Positions 47,283-59,358 of a stretch of 64,000 nucleotides of DNA are shown here, in pieces. Position numbers and translations under genes: made by a program. The stretch comes from Triticum aestivum (Eukaryota; Streptophyta; Magnoliopsida; Poales; Poaceae). The stretch lies in NCBI RefSeq assembly GCF_018294505.1, contig NC_057804.1:254828989-254892988 (forward strand), written 5' to 3'. Position 1 is the first letter of the stretch. Every line of letters begins with the position of its first letter. The notes beneath the pieces are model-generated. The model was not told where the DNA came from and ran no database searches. It saw only the letters and a list, made by a program, of their open reading frames with translations.

Positions 47283-49129
47283 TGAGAAGAAAAGATACTT
47301 GAACTCCTCCAACAAGAATCTTGATGAACTCTTGAAGAATGAATTAAATCATGAAGAACCACCATGAAGGACTCCGGTGACAAAAGGATGATGAGATGGA
47401 ATGAAGGATGAAATAATAAGATTAAGCCTTGCAGTGATTTAGATGGAGGTTCCGACGAAATGGCCGAGGAAAATTTCAAACTCCGGAAAAGAAAAGATGA
47501 AAGCACTTGAAACTAGAATTTATTCCTCAAGAGCAAACTCTGATGATGAAATAAGAATTACGTTATGCTTATCCTCACCAAATTAAATTGATGACAAGCA
47601 ACGGATTTTTCATGCTACTTATTCCCCTTGAAAAGGATTGAGGAGTATATGGCGCCACCTTTAGGAAGGTCTTCAGTGAACCACCGTTAGGATTGGAAAG
47701 AACGAATAGATTAAAATGGTAATGAAGGAAAAAGAATCTTGAACGAACCACCACAAGAATTTGAAAATGACTGATGAAATAGAATGAATCACCGGGAAGA
47801 ATTAGAAGAACAAATATGTTTGATGGGATTTAGATACAAGAGAAATCGAAGAACTCGAGCTGATTAAAGACATTTGAACGAAGCGCTGGGATAAATAGAG
47901 AACGATAACTGGAATGATGGCCTCCGGTGAAAAGAAACGGGAAAACAACTTCTGACATACTCCGGATGGGTAAGAAAAGGAATATCTGAAAAATGGAATA
48001 ATTCGAGAGGATAACATGAAGCTAGAACCGCAAATCTTCGAGAGAACAGACAAGATTTAGAGGAAAAACTCTTCTTCAATCTTCAACTGACGACGAGAAA
48101 CACCACCAAAATTACTGAGATTCTCCTGGAGAATGACAAGCGAAGAGGTTGAGTCAGCAATGAAAATAATTTGCAAGCGATCTTGAAGAAGGCATGTGAC
48201 TGATGGAATCCATTCTTATGTCAAAATCTGAAGAGAATTAGAATGGCTCCGGAATAATTAGAAGAGTCAGGTAAGATCCTGGGAAAAGACCTGTGGGTTA
48301 GGGCCCACTGATGAGAAAACACCGTTGGAAAGAATTATTGAAGAGATAGATGATGCACCGGAACAATTGAAATATTTGTATGAGGTGATAACCTCGAATT
48401 AATTGGAACACAAACAAATCTACAGAGATGTCTTGAACACTCCGGAAGGATAAACTGGCGAGAGGCGAATGAGCAGGGAAAACACTTGATCCAAGGAAAA
48501 GAATATGATCAACCCGAAAAACTTGAATTGAATCCACCGGAGAAGAAAAAGAGATGAAGAATGTCAAATGAGATGAGTATTCACCGGTTGAAACAATTGA
48601 CGAAAGACTGAAGAGGCTTCACACGAATAAAATTTATGCTCGAAACAGACTCAGGCTCCGGGAAGAAGAGGGTGGGAGGGAGGGAAAACAAAGGCAACTT
48701 GGAAGGGGGAAAACCGATGACTAACTTCAAGAGGAAACACCAGTTGAAAGAATGCAAATGCTTCGCACGACTAGGATGGATACTTGATTACGGACTCCAG
48801 CTCCGAGGAGAAAAAGGGGTGGACGGGTGGGAAAAAGAAAACAACTGAGGATTGAACTTGGCAATGATGAAGAGGCTTGAGTCAACTTGATGAGAAATGC
48901 ACCGGATGAAAAGAGATGAGAACCAACGATCGGAAAACGAACTGCATGAACCTAAAGAAAAATTTGGAGGGGAAGAGGAGTAACTCAAAACACCTACATC
49001 AAGATTCCTCACCAGAGCGACAAAGGGGCTGAGGAGTAAAAAGAATTCCTACTCCCCGATATAACTAGACTCCGAAAACAGTTTTCTTCTAGACTCAACA
49101 ATGGCCAACTACGAACTATCAAGGGGGCT
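47283..49129 (-). mobile_element. Element BC internal domain, middle piece
   Basis: Non-coding, purine-rich on +. It matches the interior of element A ('ctcctccaacaagaatcttg', 'gggaaaagacctgtgggtta'). It ends in gggct, the target duplication of the nested coding Athila element. Confidence 0.85.
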
Positions 49130-50650
49130 TGATACGTCCATTTTGCATCATGCTTTTATATCAATATCTATTGCATTATGGGCTGTTATTACACATTATA
49201 TCTCAATACTTATGGCTATTCTCTCTTATTTTACAAGGTTTACCATGAAGAGGGGGGATGCCGACAGCTGGAATTCTGGCTGGAAAAGGAGCAAACGTTG
49301 GAAACCTATTCTGCACAACTCCAAAAGACCTGAGACTCCACGAAACAACTTTTTGAATTTAATAAGAATTTATGGGCAAAAGAAATAGGCTAGGGGGCCC
49401 ACACCCAGTCCAGGAGACAGCCCCCCCCCCCCCCCGTAGGGCGTGGCCTCCTATCTCCTGGGCCCCCTGGTGGGCTTCCGCCATCCATCTTCTGCTATAT
49501 GAAGGGTTTTGTCCTGGAAAAAATCATAGGCAAGCTTACTGGACGAAACTCCGCCGCCACGAGGCGAAACCTTGGCAGAATCAATCTAGGGCTCTGGCGG
49601 AGCTGTTCTGCCGGGGACACTTCCCTCCGGGAGGGGGAAATCATCACCAACGTCATCACCAACGATCCTTTCATCGGGAGGGGATCAATCTCCATCAACA
49701 TCTTCACCAGCACCATCTCATCTCAAAACCCTAGTTCATCTCTTGTATCCAATCTTGTATCAAAACCACAAATTGGTACCTATGGGTTGCTAGTAGTGTT
49801 GATTACTCCTTGTAGTTGATGCTATTTGGTTTACTTGGTGGAAGATCATATGTTCAGATCCTTTATGCATATTATTACTCCTCTGATTATGAACATGAAT
49901 ATGCTTTGTGAGTAGTTACGTTTGTTCCTGAGGACATGGGTGAAGTCTTGCTATTAGTAGTCATGTGAATTTGGTATTCGTTCGATATTTTGATGAGATG
50001 TATGTTGTCTTTCCTCTAGTGGTGTTATGTGAACGTCGACTACATGACACTTCACCATTATTTGGGCCTAGAGGAAGGCATAGGGAAGTAATAAGTAGAT
50101 GATGGGTTGCTAGAGTGACAGAAGCTTAAACCCTAGTTTATGCGTTGCTTCGTTAGGGGTTGATATGGACCCATATGTTTAATGTTGTGGTTAGGTTTAC
50201 CTTAATACTCCTTTTTGTAGTTGCGGATGCTTGCAATAGGGGTTAATCATAAGTGGGATGCTTGTCCATGTTAGGGCAGTACCCAAGTGCCGGTCCACCC
50301 ACATATCAAATTATCAAAGTACCGAACGCGAATCTTACGAACGTGATGAAAACTAGCTTGACGATAATTCCCAATGTGTCCTCGGGAGCTCCTTCTTCAT
50401 TATTAGAATTTGTCCAGGCTTATCCTTTGATACATAAAGGAATTGGGCCACCTTGCTGCACTTTATTTACTTTATTTACTTTTGCTCGTTACTATTTATC
50501 TTATCACAAAACTATCTATCACCTACTATTTCAGTGCTTGCAGAGAAACCTTACTGAAAACCGCTTATCATTTCCTTCTGCTCCTCGTTGGGTTTGACAC
50601 TCTTACTTATCGAAAGACTATGATAGATCCCCTATACTTGTGGGTCATTA
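49130..50650 (+). mobile_element. 5' LTR of the coding Athila element
   Basis: TG start. The last bases read catta where the sister LTR has catca, so the terminal CA is mutated. The TATA-like box ctatatga is at 49495-49502. Part of the distal half ('gttgctagagtgacagaagc') is shared with the non-autonomous element's LTR. Confidence 0.93.
49495..49502 (+). promoter_or_regulatory. TATA-like box in the 5' LTR of the coding Athila element
   Basis: ctatatga within 'tgctatatgaagggttttg'; the same box occurs at 58167-58174 in the 3' LTR. Confidence 0.55.
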
Positions 50651-50661
50651 AGACTCTTCTC

Positions 50662-50680
50662 TGGCGCCGTTGCCGGGGAG
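50662..50680 (+). promoter_or_regulatory. Primer-binding site, tRNA-Asp (coding Athila)
   Basis: tggcgccgttgccggggag, whose first 17 bases are an exact complement of the plant tRNA-Asp 3' end with CCA. It lies eleven bases after the LTR. Confidence 0.92.
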
Positions 50681-50875
50681 CGTAGTGCTCTTGCTAAGTG
50701 GAACTTGGTAAGGAAACATTTATATAGTGTGCTGAAATTTTCTGTTACTTGTCACTATGGAAACTAATCCTTTGAGGGGCTTGTTTGGGGTATCTTCACC
50801 CAACCAGAAGAGCCAATAGATGCTCCTCAACCTACTGAACTTTATGAAAATATTCACTTTGAGATTCCTTCGGGT

Positions 50876-53800
50876 ATGATAGAAAAACTGCTAGCTAATC
50901 CTTTTGTAGGAGACAGAACATTGCATCCCGACTTACACCTTATCTTTGTCGATGAAGTTTGTGGATTATTTAAGCTTGCAGGTATTCCCGGTGATGTTTT
51001 TAAAAGGAACGTCTTCCCTTTATCTTTGAAGGGAGATGCAATGACATGGTATAGGCTATGTGATGATACGAGATCTTGGAATTATAAGCGATTGAAGTTG
51101 GAATTTCACCAGAAGTTCTATCCTATGCATCTTGTTCATAGTGATCGTAATTACATATATAATTTCTGGCCTCGCGAAGGAGAAAGCATCGCTCAAGCTT
51201 GGGGGAGGCTTAAGTCAATGTTGTATTCATGCCCCAATCATGAGCTCTCTCGGGAAATGATTATTCGGAATTTTTATGCTCGGCTTTCTCTTGATAATCG
51301 CAACTTGCTCGATACTTCCTGTGCTGGTTCCTATATGCTGAAGACTATTGATTTCAAATGGGACTTATTGGAAAGAATTAAACGCAACTCTGAAGATTGG
51401 GGTTCCGACGATGGTAAGGAGTCAGGTATGACACCTAAGTTCGATTGTGTTAAATCTTTTATGGATACCGATGCTTTCCGTGGATTTAGCTCTAAGTATG
51501 GACTTGACTCTGAGATAGTAGCTACTTTTTGTGAAACTTTTGCTACTCACGTTGATCTCCCTAAAGAGAAGTGGTTTAAATATAATCCTCCTATTGAAGT
51601 GAAAGTAGTTGCACCTATTACAGTCGAAGAGAAGACTATTACATATAGTGATCCTATTATTCCTACTGCTTATGTTGAAAAACCTCCTTTTCCTGTTAGG
51701 ATAAAAGATCATGTTAAAGCTTCGACTGTTGTTCGTAAGAGTAATACTAGGACCTATACACCTCCTGAGCAAATTAATGTTGAACCTGGTATTGCTATGA
51801 TTAAAGATCTCTTGGATGAGGACTTAGATGGGCATGTTATCTCTTTCTTGGGTGAAACTGCTAATATTGCTAGACCCGATACTAAGACACGTAGACCTAT
51901 TGTAGGCACGCCTGTTATTTCTGTTAAAATAGGAGATCATTGTTATCATGGTTTATGTGATATGGGTGCTAGTGCTAATGCGATACCTTATGATCTTTAT
52001 AAAGAAATTATGCACGATATTGCACCTGTTGAATTAGAAGACATTGATGTTACTATTAAGCTTGCTAATAGGGACACCATTAAACCTATTGGGATTGTTA
52101 GAGATGTTGAAGTCTTGTGTGGGAAGATTAAATACCCTGCTGATTTTCTTGTTCTTGGTTCCCCACAAGATGATTTTTGTCCCATTATTTTTGGTAGACC
52201 CTTCTTGAATACTGCTAGTGCTAAGATTAATTGTGAAAGGAATATTGTCACTGTTGGCATAGATGGTATGTCTCATGAGTTTAATTTTGCCAAGTTTAGT
52301 AGACAACCTCGTGAAAGGGAACCATCTAGTAAGGATGAAATTATTGGTCTTGCTTCCATTGCTGTTCCACCAACTGATCCGTTAGAACAATATTTGCTAG
52401 ACCATGAAAACGATATGTTTATGAAGGAAAGGGAAGAAATAGATGAAGTGTTCCTTAAACAAGAACCTATGCTGAAACATAACCTTCCCGTTGAAATTCT
52501 TGGGGATCCCCCTCCACCCAAGGGTGATCCCGTGTTTGAACTCAAACCATTACCTGATAATCTTAAGTATGCTTATCTTGATGAAAAAGAAATATATCCT
52601 GTTATTATTAGTGCTAACCTTTCAGAGAAAGAAGAAGAAAGATTATTGAAAACTCTGAAGAAGCACAGAGCTGCTATTGGATATACTCTGGATGATCTTA
52701 AGGGCATTAGTCCCACATTATGCCAACACAAAATTTCAGTGGAGAAAGATGCCAAACCAGTTAGAGATCCTCAAAGACGATTAAATCCCAAAATGAAGGA
52801 AGTGGTAAGAAAGGAGATACTAAAACTCCTTGAGGCAGGTATTATTTATCCCGTTGCTGATAGTGAATGGGTAAGCCCTGTCCATTGTGTCCCTAAAAAG
52901 GGAGGTATTACCGTTGTTCCTAATGATAAAGATGAATTGATCCCGCAAAGAATTATTACAGGCTATAGGATGGTAATTGATTTTCGTAAGTTAAATAAAG
53001 CTACTAAGAAAGATCATTACCCTTTACCTTTTATTGATCAAATGCTAGAAAGGCTATCCAAACACACACATTTTTGCTTTCTAGATGGTTATTCTGGCTT
53101 CTCTCAGATACCTGTATCAGCGGGGGATCAATCTAAAACTACTTTTACTTGCCCTTTTGGTACTTTTGCTTATAGACGTATGCCTTTTGGTTTATGTAAT
53201 GCACCTGCTACCTTTCAAAGATGCATGATGGCTATATTTTCTGATTTTTGTGAAAAGATTTGTGAGGTATTCATGGATGACTTCTCCGTCTATGGATCCT
53301 CTTTTGATGATTGTTTGAGCAACCTTGATCGAGTTTTGCAGAGATGCGAAGACACTAGTCTCGTCCTGAATTGGGAAAAGTGTCACTTTATGGTTAATGA
53401 AGGCATTGTCTTGGGGCACAAGATCTCCGAGAGAGGTATTGAAGTTGATAAAGCCAAAGTTGATGCTATTGAAAAGATGCCATGTCCCAAGGACATAAAA
53501 GGTATAAGAAGTTTCCTTGGTCATGCCGGTTTTTATAGGAGGTTCATTAAGGACTTTTCTAAAATCTCTAGGCCTCTGACTAATTTATTGCAAAAAGATA
53601 TTCCTTTTGTCTTTGATGATGATTGTGTAGAAGCATTTGAAACACTTAAGAAAGCTTTGATCACTGCACCTATTGTTCAGCCACCTGATTGGAATTTACC
53701 TTTTGAAATTATGTGCGATGCTAGTGATTATGCTGTAGGTGCTGTTTTAGGGCAAAGAGTCGATAAGAAATTGAATGTTATCCAGTATGCTAGTAAGACT

Positions 53801-55486
53801 CTTGATACTGCCCAGAGAAATTATGCTACTACTGAAAAAGAGTTCTTAGCAGTTGTGTTTGCATGTGATAAGTTTAGACCTTATATTGTTGATTCCAAAG
53901 TTACTATTCACACTGATCATGCTGCTATTAAATATCTTATGGAAAAGAAAGATGCTAAGCCTAGACTCATTAGATGGGTTCTCTTGCTCCAAGAATTTGA
54001 CTTGCATATTATTGATAGAAAGGGAGCTGAGAACCCCGTTGCAGACAACTTGTCTAGGTTAGAGAATGTTCTTGATGACCCACTGCCTATTAATGATAGT
54101 TTTCCTGATGAACAATTAGCGGTTGTCAATGCTTCTCGTACTGCTCCTTGGTATGCTGATTATGCTAATTACATTGTTGCTAAATATATACCGCCTAGTT
54201 TCACATACCAGCAAAAGAAAAAGTTCTTTTATGATTTAAGACATTACTTCTGGGATGATCCACACCTTTATAAAGAAGGAGTAGATGGTATTATTAGACG
54301 TTGTGTGCCTGAGCATGAACAGGAACAAATCCTACGCAAGTGTCACTCTGAATCCTATGGAGGACACCACGCTGGAGATAGAACTGCACACAAGGTACTA
54401 CAATCTGGTTTTTATTGGCCTACTCTTTTCAAAGATGCTCGTAAGTTTGTCTTATCTTGTGATGAATGTCAAAGAATAGGTAACATCAGTAGACGTCAAG
54501 AAATGCCTATGAATTATTCTCTTGTTATTGAACCGTTTGATGTTTGGGGCTTTGATTATATGGGACCTTTTCCTGCCTCCAATGGTTATACACATATTTT
54601 AGTTGCTGTTGATTACGTTACTAAGTGGGTAGAAGCTATTCCAACTAGTAGTGCTGATCATAACACTTCTATTAAAATGCTTAAAGAAGTTATTTTTCCG
54701 AGGTTTGGAGTCCCTAGATATCTTATGACTGATGGTGGTTCACACTTTATTCATGGTGCTTTCCGTAAGATGCTTGCTAAGTATGATGTCAATCATAGAA
54801 TCGCATCTCCTTATCACCCGCAGTCTAGTGGTCAAGTAGAGTTGAGCAATAGAGAGCTCAAATTAATTTTGCAAAAGACTGTGAATAGATCTAGAAAGAA
54901 TTGGTCCAAAAAACTTGATGATGCATTATGGGCCTATAGAACTGCATACAAAAATCCTATGGGTATGTCTCCATATAAGATGGTTTATGGAAAAGCATGT
55001 CATTTACCTCTTGAACTTGAACATAAAGCATATTGGGCTATTAAAGAGCTCAATTATGACTTCAAACTTGCCGGTGAGAAAAGGTTATTTGATATTAGCT
55101 CACTTGATGAATGGAGAACCCAAGCATATGAGAATGCCAAGCTTTTCAAAGAAAAGGTCAAACGCTGGCATGATAAGAGGATACAAAAGCATGAGTTTAA
55201 CGTAGGAGATTATGTGTTATTGTTCAACTCTCGTTTAAGATTTTTTGCAGGAAAACTTCTCTCAAAATGGGAAGGTCCCTACGTTATCGAGGAGGTCTAT
55301 CGTTCTGGTGCTATAAAAATCAACAACTTCGAAGGCACAAATCCAAGGGTGGTAAACGGTCAAAGAATTAAACATTATGTTTCAGGTAATCCTATCAATG
55401 TTGAAAGTAATATTATTGAAACCATAACCCCTAAGGAATACATAAGAGACAATTTTCAGAATGTTCCAGACTCCGAAAAGGCATAG
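50876..55486 (+). CDS. gag-pol: Athila-lineage gag-pol polyprotein, 1536 codons, true N-terminus frameshifted
   Basis: Makes the capsid and the enzymes for reverse transcription and integration. Domains in order: gag capsid-like (about 10-190; [19 protein letters not shown]); protease-like with [11 protein letters not shown] near 361, where DMGA stands for the usual D(S/T)GA as in Athila elements; RT about 640-850 with [33 protein letters not shown] and the FMDD catalytic box near 800; RNase H from about 945 ([13 protein letters not shown]); integrase zinc finger ([10 protein letters not shown] ... CDECQR, about 1155-1205); and the catalytic core D/D/E at about 1223 (GFDYMGPFP), 1284 (MTDGGSHF) and 1321 ([11 protein letters not shown]). 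There is no chromodomain, as expected for Athila. The likely original start is the ATG at 50757: METNPLRG is followed by a one-base frameshift near 50776-50790, after which the frame is open into 50876. No internal stop. Loss of about 40 N-terminal codons may or may not disable it. Confidence 0.93.
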   Translation: MIEKLLANPFVGDRTLHPDLHLIFVDEVCGLFKLAGIPGDVFKRNVFPLSLKGDAMTWYRLCDDTRSWNYKRLKLEFHQKFYPMHLVHSDRNYIYNFWPREGESIAQAWGRLKSMLYSCPNHELSREMIIRNFYARLSLDNRNLLDTSCAGSYMLKTIDFKWDLLERIKRNSEDWGSDDGKESGMTPKFDCVKSFMDTDAFRGFSSKYGLDSEIVATFCETFATHVDLPKEKWFKYNPPIEVKVVAPITVEEKTITYSDPIIPTAYVEKPPFPVRIKDHVKASTVVRKSNTRTYTPPEQINVEPGIAMIKDLLDEDLDGHVISFLGETANIARPDTKTRRPIVGTPVISVKIGDHCYHGLCDMGASANAIPYDLYKEIMHDIAPVELEDIDVTIKLANRDTIKPIGIVRDVEVLCGKIKYPADFLVLGSPQDDFCPIIFGRPFLNTASAKINCERNIVTVGIDGMSHEFNFAKFSRQPREREPSSKDEIIGLASIAVPPTDPLEQYLLDHENDMFMKEREEIDEVFLKQEPMLKHNLPVEILGDPPPPKGDPVFELKPLPDNLKYAYLDEKEIYPVIISANLSEKEEERLLKTLKKHRAAIGYTLDDLKGISPTLCQHKISVEKDAKPVRDPQRRLNPKMKEVVRKEILKLLEAGIIYPVADSEWVSPVHCVPKKGGITVVPNDKDELIPQRIITGYRMVIDFRKLNKATKKDHYPLPFIDQMLERLSKHTHFCFLDGYSGFSQIPVSAGDQSKTTFTCPFGTFAYRRMPFGLCNAPATFQRCMMAIFSDFCEKICEVFMDDFSVYGSSFDDCLSNLDRVLQRCEDTSLVLNWEKCHFMVNEGIVLGHKISERGIEVDKAKVDAIEKMPCPKDIKGIRSFLGHAGFYRRFIKDFSKISRPLTNLLQKDIPFVFDDDCVEAFETLKKALITAPIVQPPDWNLPFEIMCDASDYAVGAVLGQRVDKKLNVIQYASKTLDTAQRNYATTEKEFLAVVFACDKFRPYIVDSKVTIHTDHAAIKYLMEKKDAKPRLIRWVLLLQEFDLHIIDRKGAENPVADNLSRLENVLDDPLPINDSFPDEQLAVVNASRTAPWYADYANYIVAKYIPPSFTYQQKKKFFYDLRHYFWDDPHLYKEGVDGIIRRCVPEHEQEQILRKCHSESYGGHHAGDRTAHKVLQSGFYWPTLFKDARKFVLSCDECQRIGNISRRQEMPMNYSLVIEPFDVWGFDYMGPFPASNGYTHILVAVDYVTKWVEAIPTSSADHNTSIKMLKEVIFPRFGVPRYLMTDGGSHFIHGAFRKMLAKYDVNHRIASPYHPQSSGQVELSNRELKLILQKTVNRSRKNWSKKLDDALWAYRTAYKNPMGMSPYKMVYGKACHLPLELEHKAYWAIKELNYDFKLAGEKRLFDISSLDEWRTQAYENAKLFKEKVKRWHDKRIQKHEFNVGDYVLLFNSRLRFFAGKLLSKWEGPYVIEEVYRSGAIKINNFEGTNPRVVNGQRIKHYVSGNPINVESNIIETITPKEYIRDNFQNVPDSEKA

Positions 55487-55809
55487 GTACGTGGTACGGT
55501 AAGTAAACCGACTCCAAAACAACTCTAATGGCAATTTTTATCAGTTTTGGATTATTTAAAGATTTTAGGAAGAAAGAAGTAGTCCGAAAGGGACACGAGG
55601 CTCCCACGAGAGAGGAGGGCTCCCCCCTGTAGGGCGCGCCCCCCTGTCTCATGGGCACCTCTTGTGCCTCACGGACTCCGTTTTCTTGTATGTTATGTAT
55701 TTTGGTCGGTAAAAATTCGTTATATATACTCCCAAAGGTTTTGACCACCGTATCACGCAATTATCCTCTGTTTTCGTTTCGAGCTGTTCCTTTTGCAGAA
55801 TAAAGTAAG

Positions 55810-56264
55810 ATGTCTTCTCGGGAATCAGTTGGGGAGAGCCGGATGTCTCACCCAACGCCAGGTCCAGGAGCAAATAGCGAGGCCTACCAATTTGGACCAT
55901 CAACGGCGGATGAGATGGAGGCTGATTTGAAAAGGATAGATGCCATGGAGGAAGATCAAGAAGTTACCTCTCGTCTCCAAGCAGAATTCACTATGGGGGA
56001 ACTACCTAGCCTGGCTGTCCCTACTTCGGTCACTCCTTCCAACCCTAGATTTCTTTCTTATGAAAATATGAAAAAGAGTTTTCTTGTTCTCCAGAAGCTA
56101 TGCAGCATCCTTGGGTAAAAGGAGCTTTGTCCGTTACGGGCAAGCTCCGTAAAGAAAATATGGACCTCAAACAACAAGTCAATAAGCTCGAGGAGGAGAA
56201 CCGTATCCTGAAGGGCATCATCGCCAAGAAGATCATAACACCAACCGTGAAGAAGGAGAAATAA
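55810..56264 (+). pseudogene. Small accessory frame after pol with coiled-coil C-terminus, one frameshift
   Basis: The ATG at 55810 opens a 102-codon frame (MSSRESVGESRMSHP ..., acidic in the middle) ending at 56118. In a second frame an open stretch continues from about 56095 to a stop at 56262-56264. That stretch reads LRKENMDLKQQVNKLEEEN with leucine and asparagine at heptad spacing, a good short coiled coil. A single indel near 56090 would join them. This is where Athila elements often carry an envelope-like or extra gene, but no signal peptide or membrane segment is visible here. The function is unknown; a gag-associated or RNA-binding helper is only a guess. Confidence 0.5.
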
Positions 56265-57803
56265 TCACATGGGTATGGGCACTCCCCTTGGCAACTGCCA
56301 AGCTTGGGGGAGGTGCCCCGGTATCGTATCACCATCACACTCCTATCTTTACCGCTTTATTTAGTTCGATCCTTTTAGTAGTATCTTGATCTATTAGTTC
56401 GAAGTTTTGATATCAAGTAGTTTTGAGTTTTCATTGTGATCTCTTTATGTAATCGAGTCCGTGTGCTATCTATAATAAAGATTAGTGTTGAGTCAAGGGC
56501 TTTGCTATGTTGCTATGATCTTGAGAAAGTAGAAAGAACAAAAGAGTTCATATTGATCTTATGGATAGTGATAACTTCACACATAGAAAGTATGAGGCAT
56601 AAAAATTGTTGAGAGTTGATGAACGTAGCCTTGGTCATCGTTGCAATTAATAGGAAGTGATAAGGAAAGAGGGGTTCACATATAAATATATTATCTTGGA
56701 CATCTTTTATGATTGTGAAGCACTCATTAAGTATGACATGCTAAAAGAGTTGACGTTGGACAAGGAAGACAACGTAATGGTTTATGTTTTCCGACATCTC
56801 AGTTAAAGTATATTGTCATTGACCTTCCAAACATGTTGAGCTTGCCTTTCCCCCTCATGCTAGCCAAATTCCTTGCACCAAGTAGAGATACTACTTGTGC
56901 TTCCAAATATCCTTAAACCCAGTTTTGCCATGAGAGTCCACCATACCTACCTATGGATTGAGTAAGATCCTTCAAGTAAGTTGTCATCGGTGCAAGCAAT
57001 AAAAATTGCTCTCTAAATATGTATGACTTATTAGTGCAGAGAAAATAAGCTTTGTACGAACTTGTTGTGGAAGTAATAAAAGCGACGGATTGCATAATAA
57101 AGGTCCACATACAAGGGGCAATATAAAGTGACGTTCTTTTGCATTAAGATTTTGTGCATCAACCCTAAACGCACATGACAACCTCTGCTTCCCTCTGCGA
57201 AGGGCCTATCTTTTACTTTATGTTTTACTTTATGCTTGAGTCAAGGTGATCTCACCTTTCCCTTTTTATTTTTATCCTTTGGCAAGCTCCTCGTGTTTGA
57301 AAGATCATGATACATATATCCAATTGGATGTAAGTTGGCATAGGCTATTATTGTTGACATCACCTAAAGGTGAATATGTTGGGAGGCAACACAATAAGCC
57401 CCTATCTTTCTCAGTGTCCGGCTGAAACTCTATAACCACAAGTATTGCGTGAGTGTTAACAATTATAGGGACTACGAGATAGTTGAGTATGTGAGCTTGC
57501 TGAAAAGCTCTATTATTGACTCTTTCTGATGTTACGATAAATTGCAATTGCTTCTATGACTGAGATTATAGTTTGTTAGTTCCCAATGAAGTTTTTGAAC
57601 CATACTTGACATTGTGAATTGCTTATTACTTGAACATAGGAAATCATATGACAAAATCCATATATGTTGCTGTTATTAGAATGATCATGATGCCCTCATG
57701 TCCGTATTTTATTTTTATCGACACCTCTATCTCTAAACATGTGGACATATTTTTCGATTTCGGCTTCCGCTTGAGGACAAGCGAGGTCTAAGGTTGGGGG
57801 AGT
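56265..57803 (+). mobile_element. 3' untranslated region and polypurine tract of the coding Athila element
   Basis: An internal polypurine-like aagcttgggggagg at 56300-56313 lies far upstream of the functional tract aggttgggggag (57791-57802). The stretch 56680-57430 is nearly identical to 41340-42140 of the non-autonomous element, in inverted orientation. No gene seen. Confidence 0.85.
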
Positions 57804-59322
57804 TGATACATCCATTTTGCATCATGGTTTTATATCAATATTTATTGCATTATGGGCTGTTATTACACATTATATCTCAATACTTATGGCTATTCTCTCT
57901 TATTTTGCAAGGTTTACCATGAAGAGGGGGGATGCCGGCAGCTGGAATTCTGGCTGGAAAATGAGCAAACGTTGGAAACCTATTCTGCACAACTCCAAAA
58001 GACCTGAGACTCCACGAAACAATTTTTTGGATTTAATAAGAATTTATGGGCAAAAGAAATAGGCTAGGGGGGCACACCCTGTCCAGGAGACAGGGGGCGC
58101 CCCCCCTGTAGGGCGCGGCCTCCTATCTCCTGGGCCCCCGGGTGGCCTTCCGGCGTCCATCTTATGCTATATGAAGGGTTTTGCCCTAGAAAAAATCGTG
58201 GGCAAGCTGACGGGACGAAACTCCGCCGCCATGAGGCGGAACCTTGGCGGAATCAATCCAGGGCTCTGGCGGAGCTGTTCTGCCGGGGACACTTCCCTCC
58301 GGGAGGGGGAAATCATCACCAACGTCATCACCAATGATCCTCTCATTGGGAGGGGGTCAATCTCCATCAACATCTTCACCGGCACCATCTCATCTCAAAA
58401 CCCTAGTTCATATCTTGTATCTAATCTTGTATCAAAACCACAAATTGGTACCTGTGGGTTGCTAGTAGTGTTGATTACTCCTTGTAGTTGATGCTATTTG
58501 GTTTACTTGGCGGAAGATCATATGTTCAGATCCTTTATGCATATTATTACTCCTCTGATTATGAACATTAATATGCTTTGTGAGTAGTTACGTTTGTTCC
58601 TGAGGACATGGGTGAAGTCTCGCTATTAGTAGTCATGTGAATTTGGTATTCGTTCGAAATTTTGATGAGATGTATGTTGTCTTTCCTCTAGTGGTGTTAT
58701 GTGAACGTCGACTACATGACACTTCACCATTATTTGGGCCTAGAGGAAGGCATAGGGAAGTAATAAGTAGATGATGGGTTGCTAGAGTGACAGAAGCTTA
58801 AACCCTAGTTTATGCGTTGCTTCGTTAGGGGTTGATATGGACCCATATGTTTAATGTTGTGGTTAGGCTTACCTTAATACTCCTTTTTGTAGTTGTGGAT
58901 GCTTGCAATAGGGGTTAATCATAAGTGGGATGCTTGTCCGTCTTAGGGCAGTACCCAAGTGCCGGTCCACCCACATATCAAATTATCAAAGTACCGAACG
59001 TGAATCTTACAAACGTGATGAAAACTAGCTTGACGATAATTCCCAATGTGTCCTGGGAGCTCCTTCTTCATTATTAGAATTTGTCCAGGCTTATCCTTTG
59101 CTACATAAAGGATTGGGACACCTTGTTGCACTTTATTTACTTTATTTACTTTTGCTCGTTACTATTTATCTTATGACAAAACAATCTATCACCTGCTATT
59201 TCAGTGCTTGCAGAGAAAACCTTACTGAAAACTGCTTATCATTTCCTTCTGCTCCTTGTTGGGTTCGACACTCTTACTTATCGGAAGGACTACGATAGAT
59301 CCCCTATACTTGTGGGTCATCA
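57804..59322 (+). mobile_element. 3' LTR of the coding Athila element
   Basis: 1519 bp, TG...CA ends, followed by the target duplication gggct. TATA-like ctatatga at 58167-58174. Confidence 0.94.
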
Positions 59323-59327
59323 GGGCT

Positions 59328-59358
59328 CCTATGGTCGGTCGAGGCTCTGATACCAACT
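59328..59358 (-). promoter_or_regulatory. Primer-binding site region of element BC (tRNA-Met type)
   Basis: The complement of tggtatcagagcct lies at 59342-59355, three bases from the 5' LTR. The Athila insertion landed only about 15 bp away on the internal side. Confidence 0.9.

Larger units (their letters stand above)
49130..59322 (+). mobile_element. Complete Athila-lineage Ty3/Gypsy element with near-intact polyprotein
   Basis: LTRs at 49130-50650 (1521 bp) and 57804-59322 (1519 bp) start tgatac(g/a)tccatttt and end gggtcat(t/c)a. Flanks are gggct on both sides (49125-49129, 59323-59327). The primer site is tggcgccgttgccggggag (50662-50680, tRNA-Asp). The polypurine tract is aggttgggggag (57791-57802). 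The single long frame 50876-55486 encodes gag to integrase. By eye the first ~265 bp of the LTRs differ at about eight positions. No envelope-like gene is present; a small extra frame follows pol. It is the only element in the window with substantial coding capacity. Confidence 0.95.

Noticed and set aside
55487..57803. Envelope-like gene downstream of Athila pol
   Set aside because: No membrane segment, signal peptide or long frame is present; only the small coiled-coil frame was found.
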